Shown: piece after piece, positions 1 through 6,731 of the stretch
Layout of the letters: each line of letters begins with the position of its first letter
Position numbering within the stretch: the stretch's first letter is position 1
Assembly: GCF_036387535.1 (NCBI RefSeq)
Contig: NZ_DASVTO010000095.1
Location: forward strand, 1 to 17,580
DNA length: 17,580 bases
Origin: Sphingomonas_R sp036387535
GTDB lineage: Bacteria > Pseudomonadota > Alphaproteobacteria > Sphingomonadales > Sphingomonadaceae
Direction of reading: 5' to 3'
Notes under the pieces: generated by a model
Databases searched by the model: none
What the model was told of the DNA's origin: nothing
The model's input: only the letters and a program-made list of their open reading frames with translations
Translations under genes and position numbers: made by a program

Positions 1-418
1 CGGCCTGTCGGCGGACGAACGCGCCGCGCTGATCGCGGCGGGGGATGGATCGCCGGGCCGTGCGCTCCGTTTCGCGGGGCTGGATATCGCCACGATCGAC
101 ACCACGCTCGACCGGCTGATGACCGAGGGTGACCCGACCAACGCCGTGCGCAACGGCTTTGCCCGCACCATGGCGACCAAGGCGGCGCAGGCACGCTATG
201 AAGCGTTCCTGGACCGCGCGCCCAGCCGTTTCGCCGCCGCGGCGCGCGGGAGGCACGGGGCGGCGCTGAACGATGCGATCGCCGCCTGGGAACGGGTGCG
301 GCGCCTGGCGGCGGGGGCGGTGCGGCTCTCGCTGGATCCGCAGGCCACCGTATTCGAAATCGCCGGCATCGCCGCCGGCCTTGCTCCGTCCGCAGGCTCG
401 GTTAAGGACCGCGCATGA
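1..418 (+). CDS. holB: DNA polymerase III subunit delta' (3' part only)
   Basis: This is the C-terminal end of a gene that begins before the window; it reads in frame from base 2 to the TGA at 416-418. The delta' subunit belongs to the clamp-loader complex that places the beta sliding clamp on primed DNA. The visible residues start GLSADERAALIAAGDGSPGR and continue with ALRFAGLD, the 'SPGRAL' stretch typical of the end of the AAA+ part of delta' proteins. An alanine/arginine-rich helical region follows, as expected for the C-terminal collar domain. The stop overlaps the metG start (ATGA at 415-418), and tmk-holB followed by metG and tatD is a common proteobacterial order. The identity rests on this context plus the short motif, because the Walker motifs lie outside the window. 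Confidence 0.8.
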   Translation, partial: GLSADERAALIAAGDGSPGRALRFAGLDIATIDTTLDRLMTEGDPTNAVRNGFARTMATKAAQARYEAFLDRAPSRFAAAARGRHGAALNDAIAAWERVRRLAAGAVRLSLDPQATVFEIAGIAAGLAPSAGSVKDRA

Positions 419-1944
419 CCGATCCCTATTACATCACCACCGCGATCAGCTATCCCAACGGCCGGCCGCATATCGGCCATGCCTATGAAGCGATCGCCGC
501 CGATGCCATTGCGCGCTATCACCGGCTGGCCGGGCGCGACGTCTATTTTCAGACCGGTACCGACGAACATGGCCTGAAAATGGATCAGGCGGCGCGCGCC
601 CGCGGGATCAGCGCGCGGGAACTGGCCGACGAGATGTCGGGTTATTTCCAGGAGATGGCCCGGACGTTCAACATCTCGCATGACCGGTTCATCCGCACCA
701 CCGAACCCGCCCATCACGCCGCCAGCCAGGCCCTGTGGCAGGCGATGGCCGATGCCGGCGACATCTATGCCGATCGCTACGAGGGCTGGTATTCGGTCCG
801 CGACGAAGCCTTTTACGACGAAAAGGAACTGATCGACGGGCCGGACGGCGAGAAGCTATCGCCCGAAGGATCGCCGGTCGCCTGGACGGCGGAGGAAGGC
901 TGGTTCTTCCGCCTGTCGGCCTTTCAGGATCGCCTGCTCGCTTATTATGACGCGCACCCGGCGTTCATCCTGCCCGAAAGCCGCCGGAACGAGGTGATCG
1001 CCTTCGTACGCGGCGGGCTGAACGACCTCTCGATTTCGCGGGCCAGTTTCGATTGGGGCGTGAAGGTTCCGGGAAGCCCCGATCATGTCATGTATGTCTG
1101 GGTCGATGCGCTGACCAACTATCTGACCGGGGTCGGCTATCCGCACGATCCGGAGCGGCTGGCGCGCTGGTGGCCGGCGGATCTGCACGTGATCGGCAAG
1201 GATATCGTACGGTTTCACGCCGTATATTGGCCGGCGTTCCTGATGTCGGCCGGGCTGCCGCTGCCGAAGACGGTGTTCGGGCATGGCCATGTCCTGGACC
1301 GCGGCGTAAAAATGTCGAAATCGCTCGGCAATGTCGTCGATCCACAGGATCTGGCGATGCGCTACGGCGTCGATCCGGTCCGCTATTTCCTGCTGCGCGA
1401 GGTGAGTTTCGGGCAGGATGGCAGCTATGCCGCCGATGCGATCGTGACCCGCGCCAACGCCGATCTCGCCAATGGGCTCGGCAATCTCGCGCAGCGCTGC
1501 CTGTCGATCATTGCCAAGAATGTCAACGGGATGGTCCCCAATCCACAGGCTGGATCGCAGGATCCGGACCTGGCCGGCGCCGGCATCAAGGCGGCCGTGG
1601 ATCAGGCGATGGCGCAGCTGTCACCCAACCGCGCGCTGGAGGCGATCTGGGAAGCGGTGGGGGACGCCAACCGCTATTTCGCGGACAACGCGCCCTGGGC
1701 GCTGCGCAAGACCGATCCCGCCGCGGCCGACACGGTGCTCTACCATACGGCGGAGGCGGTACGCCGGCTTGCGATTCTGGTGCGCTGGGCGGTGCCGGGC
1801 AGCGCCGACCGCCTGCTCGATCAACTCGCGCAGGGGGCCGACGCCCGCGATTTCGCGGCGCTGGCCACACCGCTGGTTCCCGGGACGCCCTTGCCCGCGC
1901 CCGCCGGCATCTTCCCCCGGCTGGAGGGTGAAAAGGCGGGGTGA
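415..1944 (+). CDS. metG: Methionyl-tRNA synthetase
   Basis: The 509-residue cytosolic enzyme charges tRNA-Met with methionine using ATP, supplying initiator and elongator Met-tRNA. It is a class I synthetase: the HIGH signature is at residues 19-22 (within YPNGRPHIGHAYE) and KMSKS at 299-303 (VKMSKSLGNVVDP). The connective-peptide region contains YEGWYSVRDEAFY but no CxxC pairs, so this is the form without a zinc knuckle. It ends after the anticodon-binding helical domain and has no C-terminal EMAP/Arc1p-like tRNA-binding domain, which fits the roughly 510-residue short form. The ATG overlaps the holB stop by four bases, implying translational coupling. A 31-bp gap separates it from the TatD gene. 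Family assignment is secure. Confidence 0.97.
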   Translation: MTDPYYITTAISYPNGRPHIGHAYEAIAADAIARYHRLAGRDVYFQTGTDEHGLKMDQAARARGISARELADEMSGYFQEMARTFNISHDRFIRTTEPAHHAASQALWQAMADAGDIYADRYEGWYSVRDEAFYDEKELIDGPDGEKLSPEGSPVAWTAEEGWFFRLSAFQDRLLAYYDAHPAFILPESRRNEVIAFVRGGLNDLSISRASFDWGVKVPGSPDHVMYVWVDALTNYLTGVGYPHDPERLARWWPADLHVIGKDIVRFHAVYWPAFLMSAGLPLPKTVFGHGHVLDRGVKMSKSLGNVVDPQDLAMRYGVDPVRYFLLREVSFGQDGSYAADAIVTRANADLANGLGNLAQRCLSIIAKNVNGMVPNPQAGSQDPDLAGAGIKAAVDQAMAQLSPNRALEAIWEAVGDANRYFADNAPWALRKTDPAAADTVLYHTAEAVRRLAILVRWAVPGSADRLLDQLAQGADARDFAALATPLVPGTPLPAPAGIFPRLEGEKAG

Positions 1945-1975
1945 CGCCGGCGCGCGCAACGCTTATCTGCGAGCG

Positions 1976-2752
1976 ATGTTTGCCGACAGCCATTGCCATC
2001 TGAACTATTCCGGCCTGATCGAGGATCAGGCCGCGGTCCTCGATCGCGCGCGCGCGCGGGGCGTGAGCGCGATGCTCAACATCGCGACCCGCGAGCGCGA
2101 ATGGGCGGCCATCATCGCGACCGCCGATACGCATGATGATGTCTGGGCCTCGGTCGGTATCCACCCGCACGAAGCGGATGCCCACCCCGATGTCGATACC
2201 GACCGGCTGGTCGCCGTCGCCGCGCATCCGCGCGTGATCGCGATCGGGGAAACCGGGCTGGATTATCATTACGACCATAGCGACCGCGATCGTCAGCGCC
2301 GCAGCTTCCGCGCGCACATTGCCGCCGCGCGCGAAACCGGGCTGCCGCTGATCGTCCACACGCGCGATGCGGAGGCCGACACCGCCGACATTCTGGCGGA
2401 GGAGATGGGGAAGGGGGCGTATCGCGGTGTCATCCACTGCTTCACGGCATCCGATGGTTTTGCCGCCAGGGCGCTGGAACTGGGTCTTTATATCTCGATC
2501 TCCGGCATCGTGACCTTCAAGAATGCGAAGGCGCTGCAGGCAACCGCCGCCGGCTTGCCTGCCGATCGCCTGCTGATCGAAACCGATGCCCCGTTCCTGG
2601 CGCCCGTGCCGCATCGTGGCCGGCTGGGCGAACCGGCGTTCGTGGCGGATACCGCCGGCTATCTGGCGGCACTGCGCGGCGTCACGATCGAACAGCTGGC
2701 GGAAGAAACCCGTACGAACTTCTTCACATTGTTTGCCAAGGCGGCGGCGTGA
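1976..2752 (+). CDS. TatD-family metal-dependent deoxyribonuclease
   Basis: This 258-residue protein is a TIM-barrel metallohydrolase of the TatD/YcfH family, whose members act as metal-dependent 3'-5' exonucleases on DNA and RNA. The start chosen is the ATG at 1976, because translation then begins MFADSHCHLN, putting the metal-binding HxH (H6, H8) at the usual extreme N terminus; the open frame runs further upstream only as overlap with metG. Other expected metal ligands are visible: the Glu in IGETGLDYHY, the His in IVHTRDA, the His in VIHCFTAS, and the Asp in IETDAPFLAPVPHRG. Its place just after holB-metG matches YcfH-type genes in many proteobacteria. The stop overlaps the GTG start of the next gene. 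The family is clear; the natural substrate is not known from sequence. Confidence 0.95.
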   Translation: MFADSHCHLNYSGLIEDQAAVLDRARARGVSAMLNIATREREWAAIIATADTHDDVWASVGIHPHEADAHPDVDTDRLVAVAAHPRVIAIGETGLDYHYDHSDRDRQRRSFRAHIAAARETGLPLIVHTRDAEADTADILAEEMGKGAYRGVIHCFTASDGFAARALELGLYISISGIVTFKNAKALQATAAGLPADRLLIETDAPFLAPVPHRGRLGEPAFVADTAGYLAALRGVTIEQLAEETRTNFFTLFAKAAA

Positions 2753-3528
2753 AGCTCACGATCCTGGGGTGCGGCACGTCGTCGGGCGTGCCCCGCATCG
2801 GTCGGGAATGGGGCGCCTGCGATCCGGATGAACCGCGCAACCGGCGCACGCGGCCCGCGATCGTGGTGGAAACCGCCACCACCCGGATCCTGGTCGATAC
2901 CGGACCGGATATGCGCGAACAGTTGCTCGCCGCCGACATCGGCGTGGTCGATGCGGTGATCTGGACCCATGACCATGCCGATCATTGTCATGGCATCGAC
3001 GACCTGCGCCAGCTTTTCCACGCACGCGGTTCGCCGGTGCCGGGCTTCGCGCGCGCCGAGACGCTCGCGGCGCTGCAACGGCGGTTCGGCTATGTGTTTC
3101 AGGGCAAGCAAGGCTATCCGGCCACCGTCGATGGCGGCGTCCTGAGCGATGATCAGCAGGTCGGCGACATTCGCGTCCGCGTGGTCGATCAACCACATGG
3201 ATCGACCACCAGCGCCGGCCTGCGTTTCGATCATGACGGTACCGCGATCGGCTATGCCACCGATGTCCACGCGATGACCGACGCGATGGCCACACTGTAT
3301 CGGGATCTTGACCTGTGGATCGTCGATGCGCTCCGCCGCGCGCCGCATGCCAGCCATGCGCATCTCGATCGGACGCTCGGCTGGATTGCCGACCTGCGGC
3401 CCGCCGAAGCGATCCTGACGCATATGGACCAGTCGATGGACTATCATCCGCTCTGCGCGGCGCTGCCGGTCGGCATCGTGCCGGGCCATGACGGCCTGAT
3501 CCGGAGGTTTGGCCATGACGGTCGATGA
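2749..3528 (+). CDS. PhnP-like metallo-beta-lactamase-fold hydrolase
   Basis: This 259-residue hydrolase has the metallo-beta-lactamase fold. The N terminus MKLTILGCGTSSGVPRIG, followed by WGACDPDEPRNRRTRPA, is the signature of the PhnP-like branch (COG1235), which includes phosphoribosyl cyclic phosphate phosphodiesterase. The dinuclear metal motif HxHxDH is at H74, H76, D78 and H79 (HDHADHCHGIDD). Later His residues in HLDRTLGWI and THMDQSMDYHP would complete the site. The GTG start at 2749 overlaps the TatD TGA (GTGA), with an AAGG upstream, so translation is probably coupled. No phosphonate-degradation genes are nearby, so the phn role is not implied; a housekeeping cyclic-phosphate phosphodiesterase role is an inference. 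Confidence 0.92.
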   Translation: MKLTILGCGTSSGVPRIGREWGACDPDEPRNRRTRPAIVVETATTRILVDTGPDMREQLLAADIGVVDAVIWTHDHADHCHGIDDLRQLFHARGSPVPGFARAETLAALQRRFGYVFQGKQGYPATVDGGVLSDDQQVGDIRVRVVDQPHGSTTSAGLRFDHDGTAIGYATDVHAMTDAMATLYRDLDLWIVDALRRAPHASHAHLDRTLGWIADLRPAEAILTHMDQSMDYHPLCAALPVGIVPGHDGLIRRFGHDGR

Positions 3529-3688
3529 CGGCGCCAACATCCTCTATCTTCTGCTGGCGATCGTGCTGGTCGGCAGCGCGCTTGTGGTCCGGTGGCAGCC
3601 GACGGGACGGATCGTGCGCCATGGCCTGATCTGGGTCGTGATCTTCGCGACTGCGGCGCTGTTGTCCGGATTGCTCTTCAACCGATAA
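3515..3688 (+). CDS. Small two-helix membrane protein (57 residues)
   Basis: This short frame starts at ATG 3515, inside the end of the preceding hydrolase gene (14-bp overlap), with a good GGAGG at 3503-3507 spaced seven bases from the start. It stops at TAA 3686-3688. The protein begins MTVDDGANILYLLLAIVLVG and has two hydrophobic segments, about residues 9-25 and 37-55, joined by a polar turn (RWQPTGRIVRHG), ending LLFNR. It therefore looks like an inner-membrane hairpin. From memory it resembles the N-terminal membrane region of alphaproteobacterial retropepsin-like aspartic proteases (TIGR02281 type), but no protease domain with a DTG motif follows. It may be a genuine small protein or a truncated remnant; the dif-like site begins four bases after the stop. 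The RBS and overlap make expression believable; function is unknown. Confidence 0.65.
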   Translation: MTVDDGANILYLLLAIVLVGSALVVRWQPTGRIVRHGLIWVVIFATAALLSGLLFNR

Positions 3689-3692
3689 CCTG

Positions 3693-3720
3693 ATTTAACA
3701 TAATATATATTATCAGACTG
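3693..3720 (-). other. dif: Candidate dif site (XerC/XerD recombination site)
   Basis: A 28-bp AT-rich island in otherwise GC-rich DNA. Read on the plus strand it is ATTTAACATAA (3693-3703), TATATA (3704-3709), then TTATCAGACTG (3710-3720). On the minus strand this gives the layout of bacterial dif: an XerC arm, a 6-bp centre and the XerD arm TTATGTTAAAT, which is identical to the E. coli XerD arm. By hand, 21 of 28 positions match E. coli dif. The mismatches are one central base and six of the seven outermost bases of the XerC arm. The core ATAATATATATTAT (3700-3713) is a perfect palindrome. It could be the chromosomal dimer-resolution site, or a dif-like attachment site of an element that uses XerCD, which often has one weak arm. 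Confidence 0.65.
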
Positions 3721-3799
3721 GGATGGAAGGCCAGCAGGGAGTCGTCACCCGTTTCGTATCCGTGATTCAGCGTCTGATGCGCTTTGCCTGCGCCACGGG

Positions 3800-3820
3800 A
3801 TCCCGGATCACGTCCGGGAT
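3800..3820. repeat. REP-like palindromic hairpin
   Basis: ATCCCGGA (3800-3807), loop TCACG (3808-3812), TCCGGGAT (3813-3820): a perfect 8-bp stem with a 5-base loop, followed by GACGC. Short intergenic palindromes of this form (GTCATCCCGGAC... on one strand) are widely scattered in sphingomonad genomes, so I read it as a REP-type repeat. It lacks a following T tract, so it is not a typical intrinsic terminator, though it could protect the 3' end of the upstream operon's mRNA. Only one copy is in this window, so repetition itself cannot be shown here. Confidence 0.55.
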
Positions 3821-3904
3821 GACGCGTAACTGGGGCGCACCGGATGTGCCGTAAACCCGCGCACGCTAGTCACGCTGTCCGGGCGCCGCCTGTCCGAAGC
3901 AGGT

Positions 3905-3956
3905 GTCGGTGCGGACGCCACTGCGCTACAAGGTTGGCCGCCCTACCCGCACCGAC
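3905..3956. repeat. 10-bp inverted repeat upstream of the racemase gene
   Basis: GTCGGTGCGG (3905-3914) and CCGCACCGAC (3947-3956) are perfectly complementary arms separated by 32 bases. The right arm ends seven bases before the GGAGGAC Shine-Dalgarno (3964-3970) of the racemase gene. It may be a leader hairpin or the two half-sites of a regulator; nothing in the sequence says which. Confidence 0.4.
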
Positions 3957-3963
3957 GCGGCCC

Positions 3964-3970
3964 GGAGGAC
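3964..3970 (+). promoter_or_regulatory. Ribosome binding site deciding the racemase start
   Basis: GGAGGAC lies four bases before the ATG at 3975. It supports that start over the upstream in-frame GTG at 3903, which has no such site and would add 24 residues outside the conserved family start MQTIGLIGGMSWES. Confidence 0.75.
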
Positions 3971-3974
3971 AGCG

Positions 3975-4673
3975 ATGCAGACGATCGGCTTGATCGGCGG
4001 AATGAGTTGGGAGAGTTCCGCGCACTATTACAGGCTGTTGAACGAAGGCGTGCGCGATCGGTCAGGGCCGACGGCGTCGGCGCGCTGCCTGTTGTGGTCG
4101 TTCGACTTTTCCGACATCGAGGCGCTGCAACATCGCGGAGACTGGGACGCCCTGACGGCACATCTGGTCGACGCCGCCCGGTGGCTGGAGGCCGGCGGCG
4201 CGACGGTGCTGCTGATCTGCACCAACACCATGCACCGCATGGCCGGGGCGGTTCAGGCCGCCGTCGGCATCCCGTTGCTGCACATCGTCGATCCCACTGC
4301 CGAGAAGATCCGGCAAGCCGGCTTTCGCACCATTGGCCTGCTGGGTACCGCGTTCACGATGGAAGAGGGTTTCTACAAGGATCGGCTTTCCGAGCAGCAC
4401 GGATTGCGCGTCCTCATACCCGGCGATCAGGATCGTGCCGCGGTTCACAGGATCATCTATGAGGAATTGGTGGCGGGAAAGATCACCGATGAAGCGCGTG
4501 CCACATATCGCGCGGTGATCGCGCGGCTCGTGGATGCCGGTGCCGAAGCCGTGATCCTGGGATGTACCGAGATCATGCTGCTGGTCCGTCCCGATGACAG
4601 CGCGGTGCCGCTGTTCGATACGACGACCCTTCACGCGCTGGCGGCGGTGGACGCTGCCCTCGCCACCCCCTGA
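3975..4673 (+). CDS. ygeA: YgeA/RacX-type amino-acid racemase
   Basis: This 232-residue PLP-independent racemase belongs to the aspartate/glutamate racemase superfamily. The start MQTIGLIGGMSWESSAHYYR, the first active-site strand ICTNTMH (C82, T83) and the second LGCTEIMLL (C197) closely follow E. coli YgeA as I recall it. In YgeA a Thr at position 83 pairs with Cys197 instead of the usual Cys/Cys pair; the same Thr83/Cys197 arrangement is seen here. Expected products are D-amino acids; YgeA is described as acting on Asp/Glu and, with broad specificity, on homoserine. It lacks any dedicated neighbour pathway and sits between the holB-metG operon and mazG, 19 bp ahead of the latter, so it may be co-transcribed with it. 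It looks like an accessory insertion in a housekeeping neighbourhood. Substrate is uncertain. Confidence 0.9.
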   Translation: MQTIGLIGGMSWESSAHYYRLLNEGVRDRSGPTASARCLLWSFDFSDIEALQHRGDWDALTAHLVDAARWLEAGGATVLLICTNTMHRMAGAVQAAVGIPLLHIVDPTAEKIRQAGFRTIGLLGTAFTMEEGFYKDRLSEQHGLRVLIPGDQDRAAVHRIIYEELVAGKITDEARATYRAVIARLVDAGAEAVILGCTEIMLLVRPDDSAVPLFDTTTLHALAAVDAALATP

Positions 4674-4692
4674 CAGCCTGGTTGGAACAGAC

Positions 4693-5439
4693 ATGCACGC
4701 CTTCGATCGCCTCATCGATATCATGGCCGTCCTCCGTGGCCCCGACGGCTGTGCCTGGGACCGGACGCAGGACTTTGCGTCGATCGTGCCCTATACCATC
4801 GAAGAGGCCCATGAGGTCGCGGATGCGATCGAACGCGATGACATGGCGGCGTTGCAGGATGAACTGGGCGATCTGCAATTGCAGGTGGTGTTCCATGCCG
4901 CGATCGCGGCGGACCGCGGGGCGTTCGCGATCGACGACGTGCTGGCATCGATCATCGCCAAGATGGAGCGGCGCCACCCGCATATCTTCGGGGATGCCGA
5001 GGCAGCGGACTGGGAGGCGATCAAGGCCAGCGAACGGGCCGGCGCCGCGGTGGCCGGCGCGCTCGGCGGCGTGGCGCGCGGTCTGCCCGCACTGCTGCGC
5101 GCGGGAAAACTGCAACGCCGCGCCGCGCGGGTCGGGTTCGACTGGCCCGATGCAGCGGGTCCGCGCGCGAAGATCGACGAGGAACTGGCCGAGGTGGAGG
5201 CGGCGTGCGATCCGGCCCACTGAACGGAGGAAGTCGGCGACCTGCTGTTCGCGGTCGTCAACTGGGCCCGGCATCTGGGGGTCGATGCCGAGGCGGCCCT
5301 GCGCGCGGCCAATGGAAAGTTCGAACGCCGTTTCGCCGCGATGGAGGCGCTCGACCCCGCCTTTCCGAACCGCAGCCTGGACGAGCAGGAAGCGTTATGG
5401 GTTCGCGTGAAGCAGGCCGAGGCGCAGGATCAGGGCTGA
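4693..5439 (+). pseudogene. mazG: Nucleoside triphosphate pyrophosphohydrolase MazG, interrupted by in-frame TGA
   Basis: MazG hydrolyses NTPs and dNTPs to NMP and PPi as a house-cleaning enzyme and affects (p)ppGpp levels in E. coli. From ATG 4693 the protein begins MHAFDRLIDIMAVLRGPDGC and carries the first MazG domain (EEAHEVADAI, DELGDLQLQ). It then carries the start of the second domain (KLQRRAARVGFDWPD, IDEELAEVEAAC), and stops at TGA 5221-5223 after 176 residues. The same frame continues past the TGA with TEEVGDLLFAVVNWARHLG, then KFERRFAAMEA, to TGA 5437-5439. These are the expected remaining second-domain residues, including the EExGD metal-binding half, and would give about 248 residues. 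No frameshift is needed, so this is a nonsense change or a base-call error. In E. coli the C-terminal domain carries catalysis, so the 176-residue product is probably inactive. The 3' end overlaps hflX by ten bases in convergent orientation. Confidence 0.88.
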
Positions 5440-6731
5440 CGCCGCGCCTGGAACCGGTCCCACTCCATCTCCGTCATTCGCACATCGACCTGCATCCGGT
5501 CGCCCTCCGGCATGCTGGTCACGACATCACCGTGCGCGTGCAGCCAGGCGAGGTCCGCGCCATCGCCGGCATCCAGATCGACATGCCGCAACCGCGCACC
5601 CTGGGTCAGGCGGAGCGACACCGCGTCGCGCAATTCCGCAATCCCCGTCCCCTGCAGCGCAGACACGATCGCGACATCGTCACGATGCGCCGCTTCGTTG
5701 GCGGCATGTTCGGCCAGATCGGGCGGCAGGATGTCGAGCTTGTTCCAGACCTCGAAGATCGGGGCCCCCTCCTCTCCCGTCACGCCGATCTCCCGCAGGA
5801 CCGTCAGCACATCGGCGGCCTGCGCCGCACTGTCGGGGTGCGAGATATCACGGACATGCAGGATCAGGTCGGCCGCGGTGACCTCCTCCAGCGTCGCGCG
5901 GAACGCCGCCACCAACTGCGTCGGCAGGTCGGACACGAAACCCACCGTGTCGGACAGGATCGCCTTGTCGATGCCCGGCAGGCTGATCTGCCGCATGGTC
6001 GGGTCCAGCGTCGCGAACAGCAGATCCTCCGCCATGACGGCGGCCCCAGTCATGCGGTTGAACAGCGTCGACTTGCCGGCATTGGTGTAACCCACCAGCG
6101 CGATCGTCGGCCACGGCGCCTTCTGCCGCCGTGACCGGTGGAGCGTGCGGGTGCGCGCGACCTGTTCCAGCTCGCGCTTCAGCTTCGCCATCCGGTCGCG
6201 GATCAGGCGGCGGTCGGCCTCGATCTGGGTTTCACCCGGGCCACCCAGAAAGCCGAAACCGCCGCGCTGCCGTTCGAGATGGGTCCAGCTGCGCACCAGC
6301 CGGCCCGCCTGATAGTCCAGATGCGCCAGTTCGACCTGCAACCGTCCCTCGGCCGTGGCCGCGCGTTCGCCGAAGATTTCCAGGATCAGCCCGGTCCGGT
6401 CGATCACCTTGGCGCCAAACGCCTTTTCCAGATTGCGCTGCTGGATAGGCGACAGCGATGCGTCGACGATCACCAGTTCGGCTTCCGCCATCCGCGCCGC
6501 CGTCGCCAGATTTTCGACCTGGCCGGATCCGAACAGCGTTGCCGCCTTCATTTCGCGCAGGCGCACCGCGACGCGGTCCACCACCACGATGCCGATCGCC
6601 GCCGCCAGACCGGCGGCCTCGTCAAGCCGCGCCTCGGTAGTGCGCGCATTCTCGCCGCGTTCCGGCAGGGCGACGATGGCGCGCGCGCCCCGCGTCACCC
6701 CATCGTCATCGGCACGGTTGAAGCCGCTCAA
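5430..6731 (-). CDS. hflX: Ribosome-associated GTPase HflX
   Basis: The 433-residue GTPase of the Obg-HflX group binds the 50S subunit and rescues or splits stalled ribosomes under stress. The N-terminal HflX domain ends in the glycine-rich stretch RGGFGFLGGPGETQIEADRR (about residues 156-175). The G domain shows G1 GYTNAGKST (214-222), G3 DTVGF (261-265), G4 NKLD (330-333) and G5 SALQGTG (358-364). A TTG start at 6731 is favoured: it overlaps the hfq TGA (TTGA), and GAGGA at 6742-6738 on the minus strand is spaced six bases. A GTG at 6698 (residue 12) is the alternative. Gene order hfq-hflX is conserved across proteobacteria and supports co-expression. The stop overlaps the original 3' end of mazG. 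Confidence 0.95.
   Translation of the reverse strand: MSGFNRADDDGVTRGARAIVALPERGENARTTEARLDEAAGLAAAIGIVVVDRVAVRLREMKAATLFGSGQVENLATAARMAEAELVIVDASLSPIQQRNLEKAFGAKVIDRTGLILEIFGERAATAEGRLQVELAHLDYQAGRLVRSWTHLERQRGGFGFLGGPGETQIEADRRLIRDRMAKLKRELEQVARTRTLHRSRRQKAPWPTIALVGYTNAGKSTLFNRMTGAAVMAEDLLFATLDPTMRQISLPGIDKAILSDTVGFVSDLPTQLVAAFRATLEEVTAADLILHVRDISHPDSAAQAADVLTVLREIGVTGEEGAPIFEVWNKLDILPPDLAEHAANEAAHRDDVAIVSALQGTGIAELRDAVSLRLTQGARLRHVDLDAGDGADLAWLHAHGDVVTSMPEGDRMQVDVRMTEMEWDRFQARRQP

Noticed and set aside
3800..3820. Intrinsic terminator of the holB-metG operon
   Set aside because: The stem is strong but no T run follows on either strand; the form fits a REP-type palindrome better.
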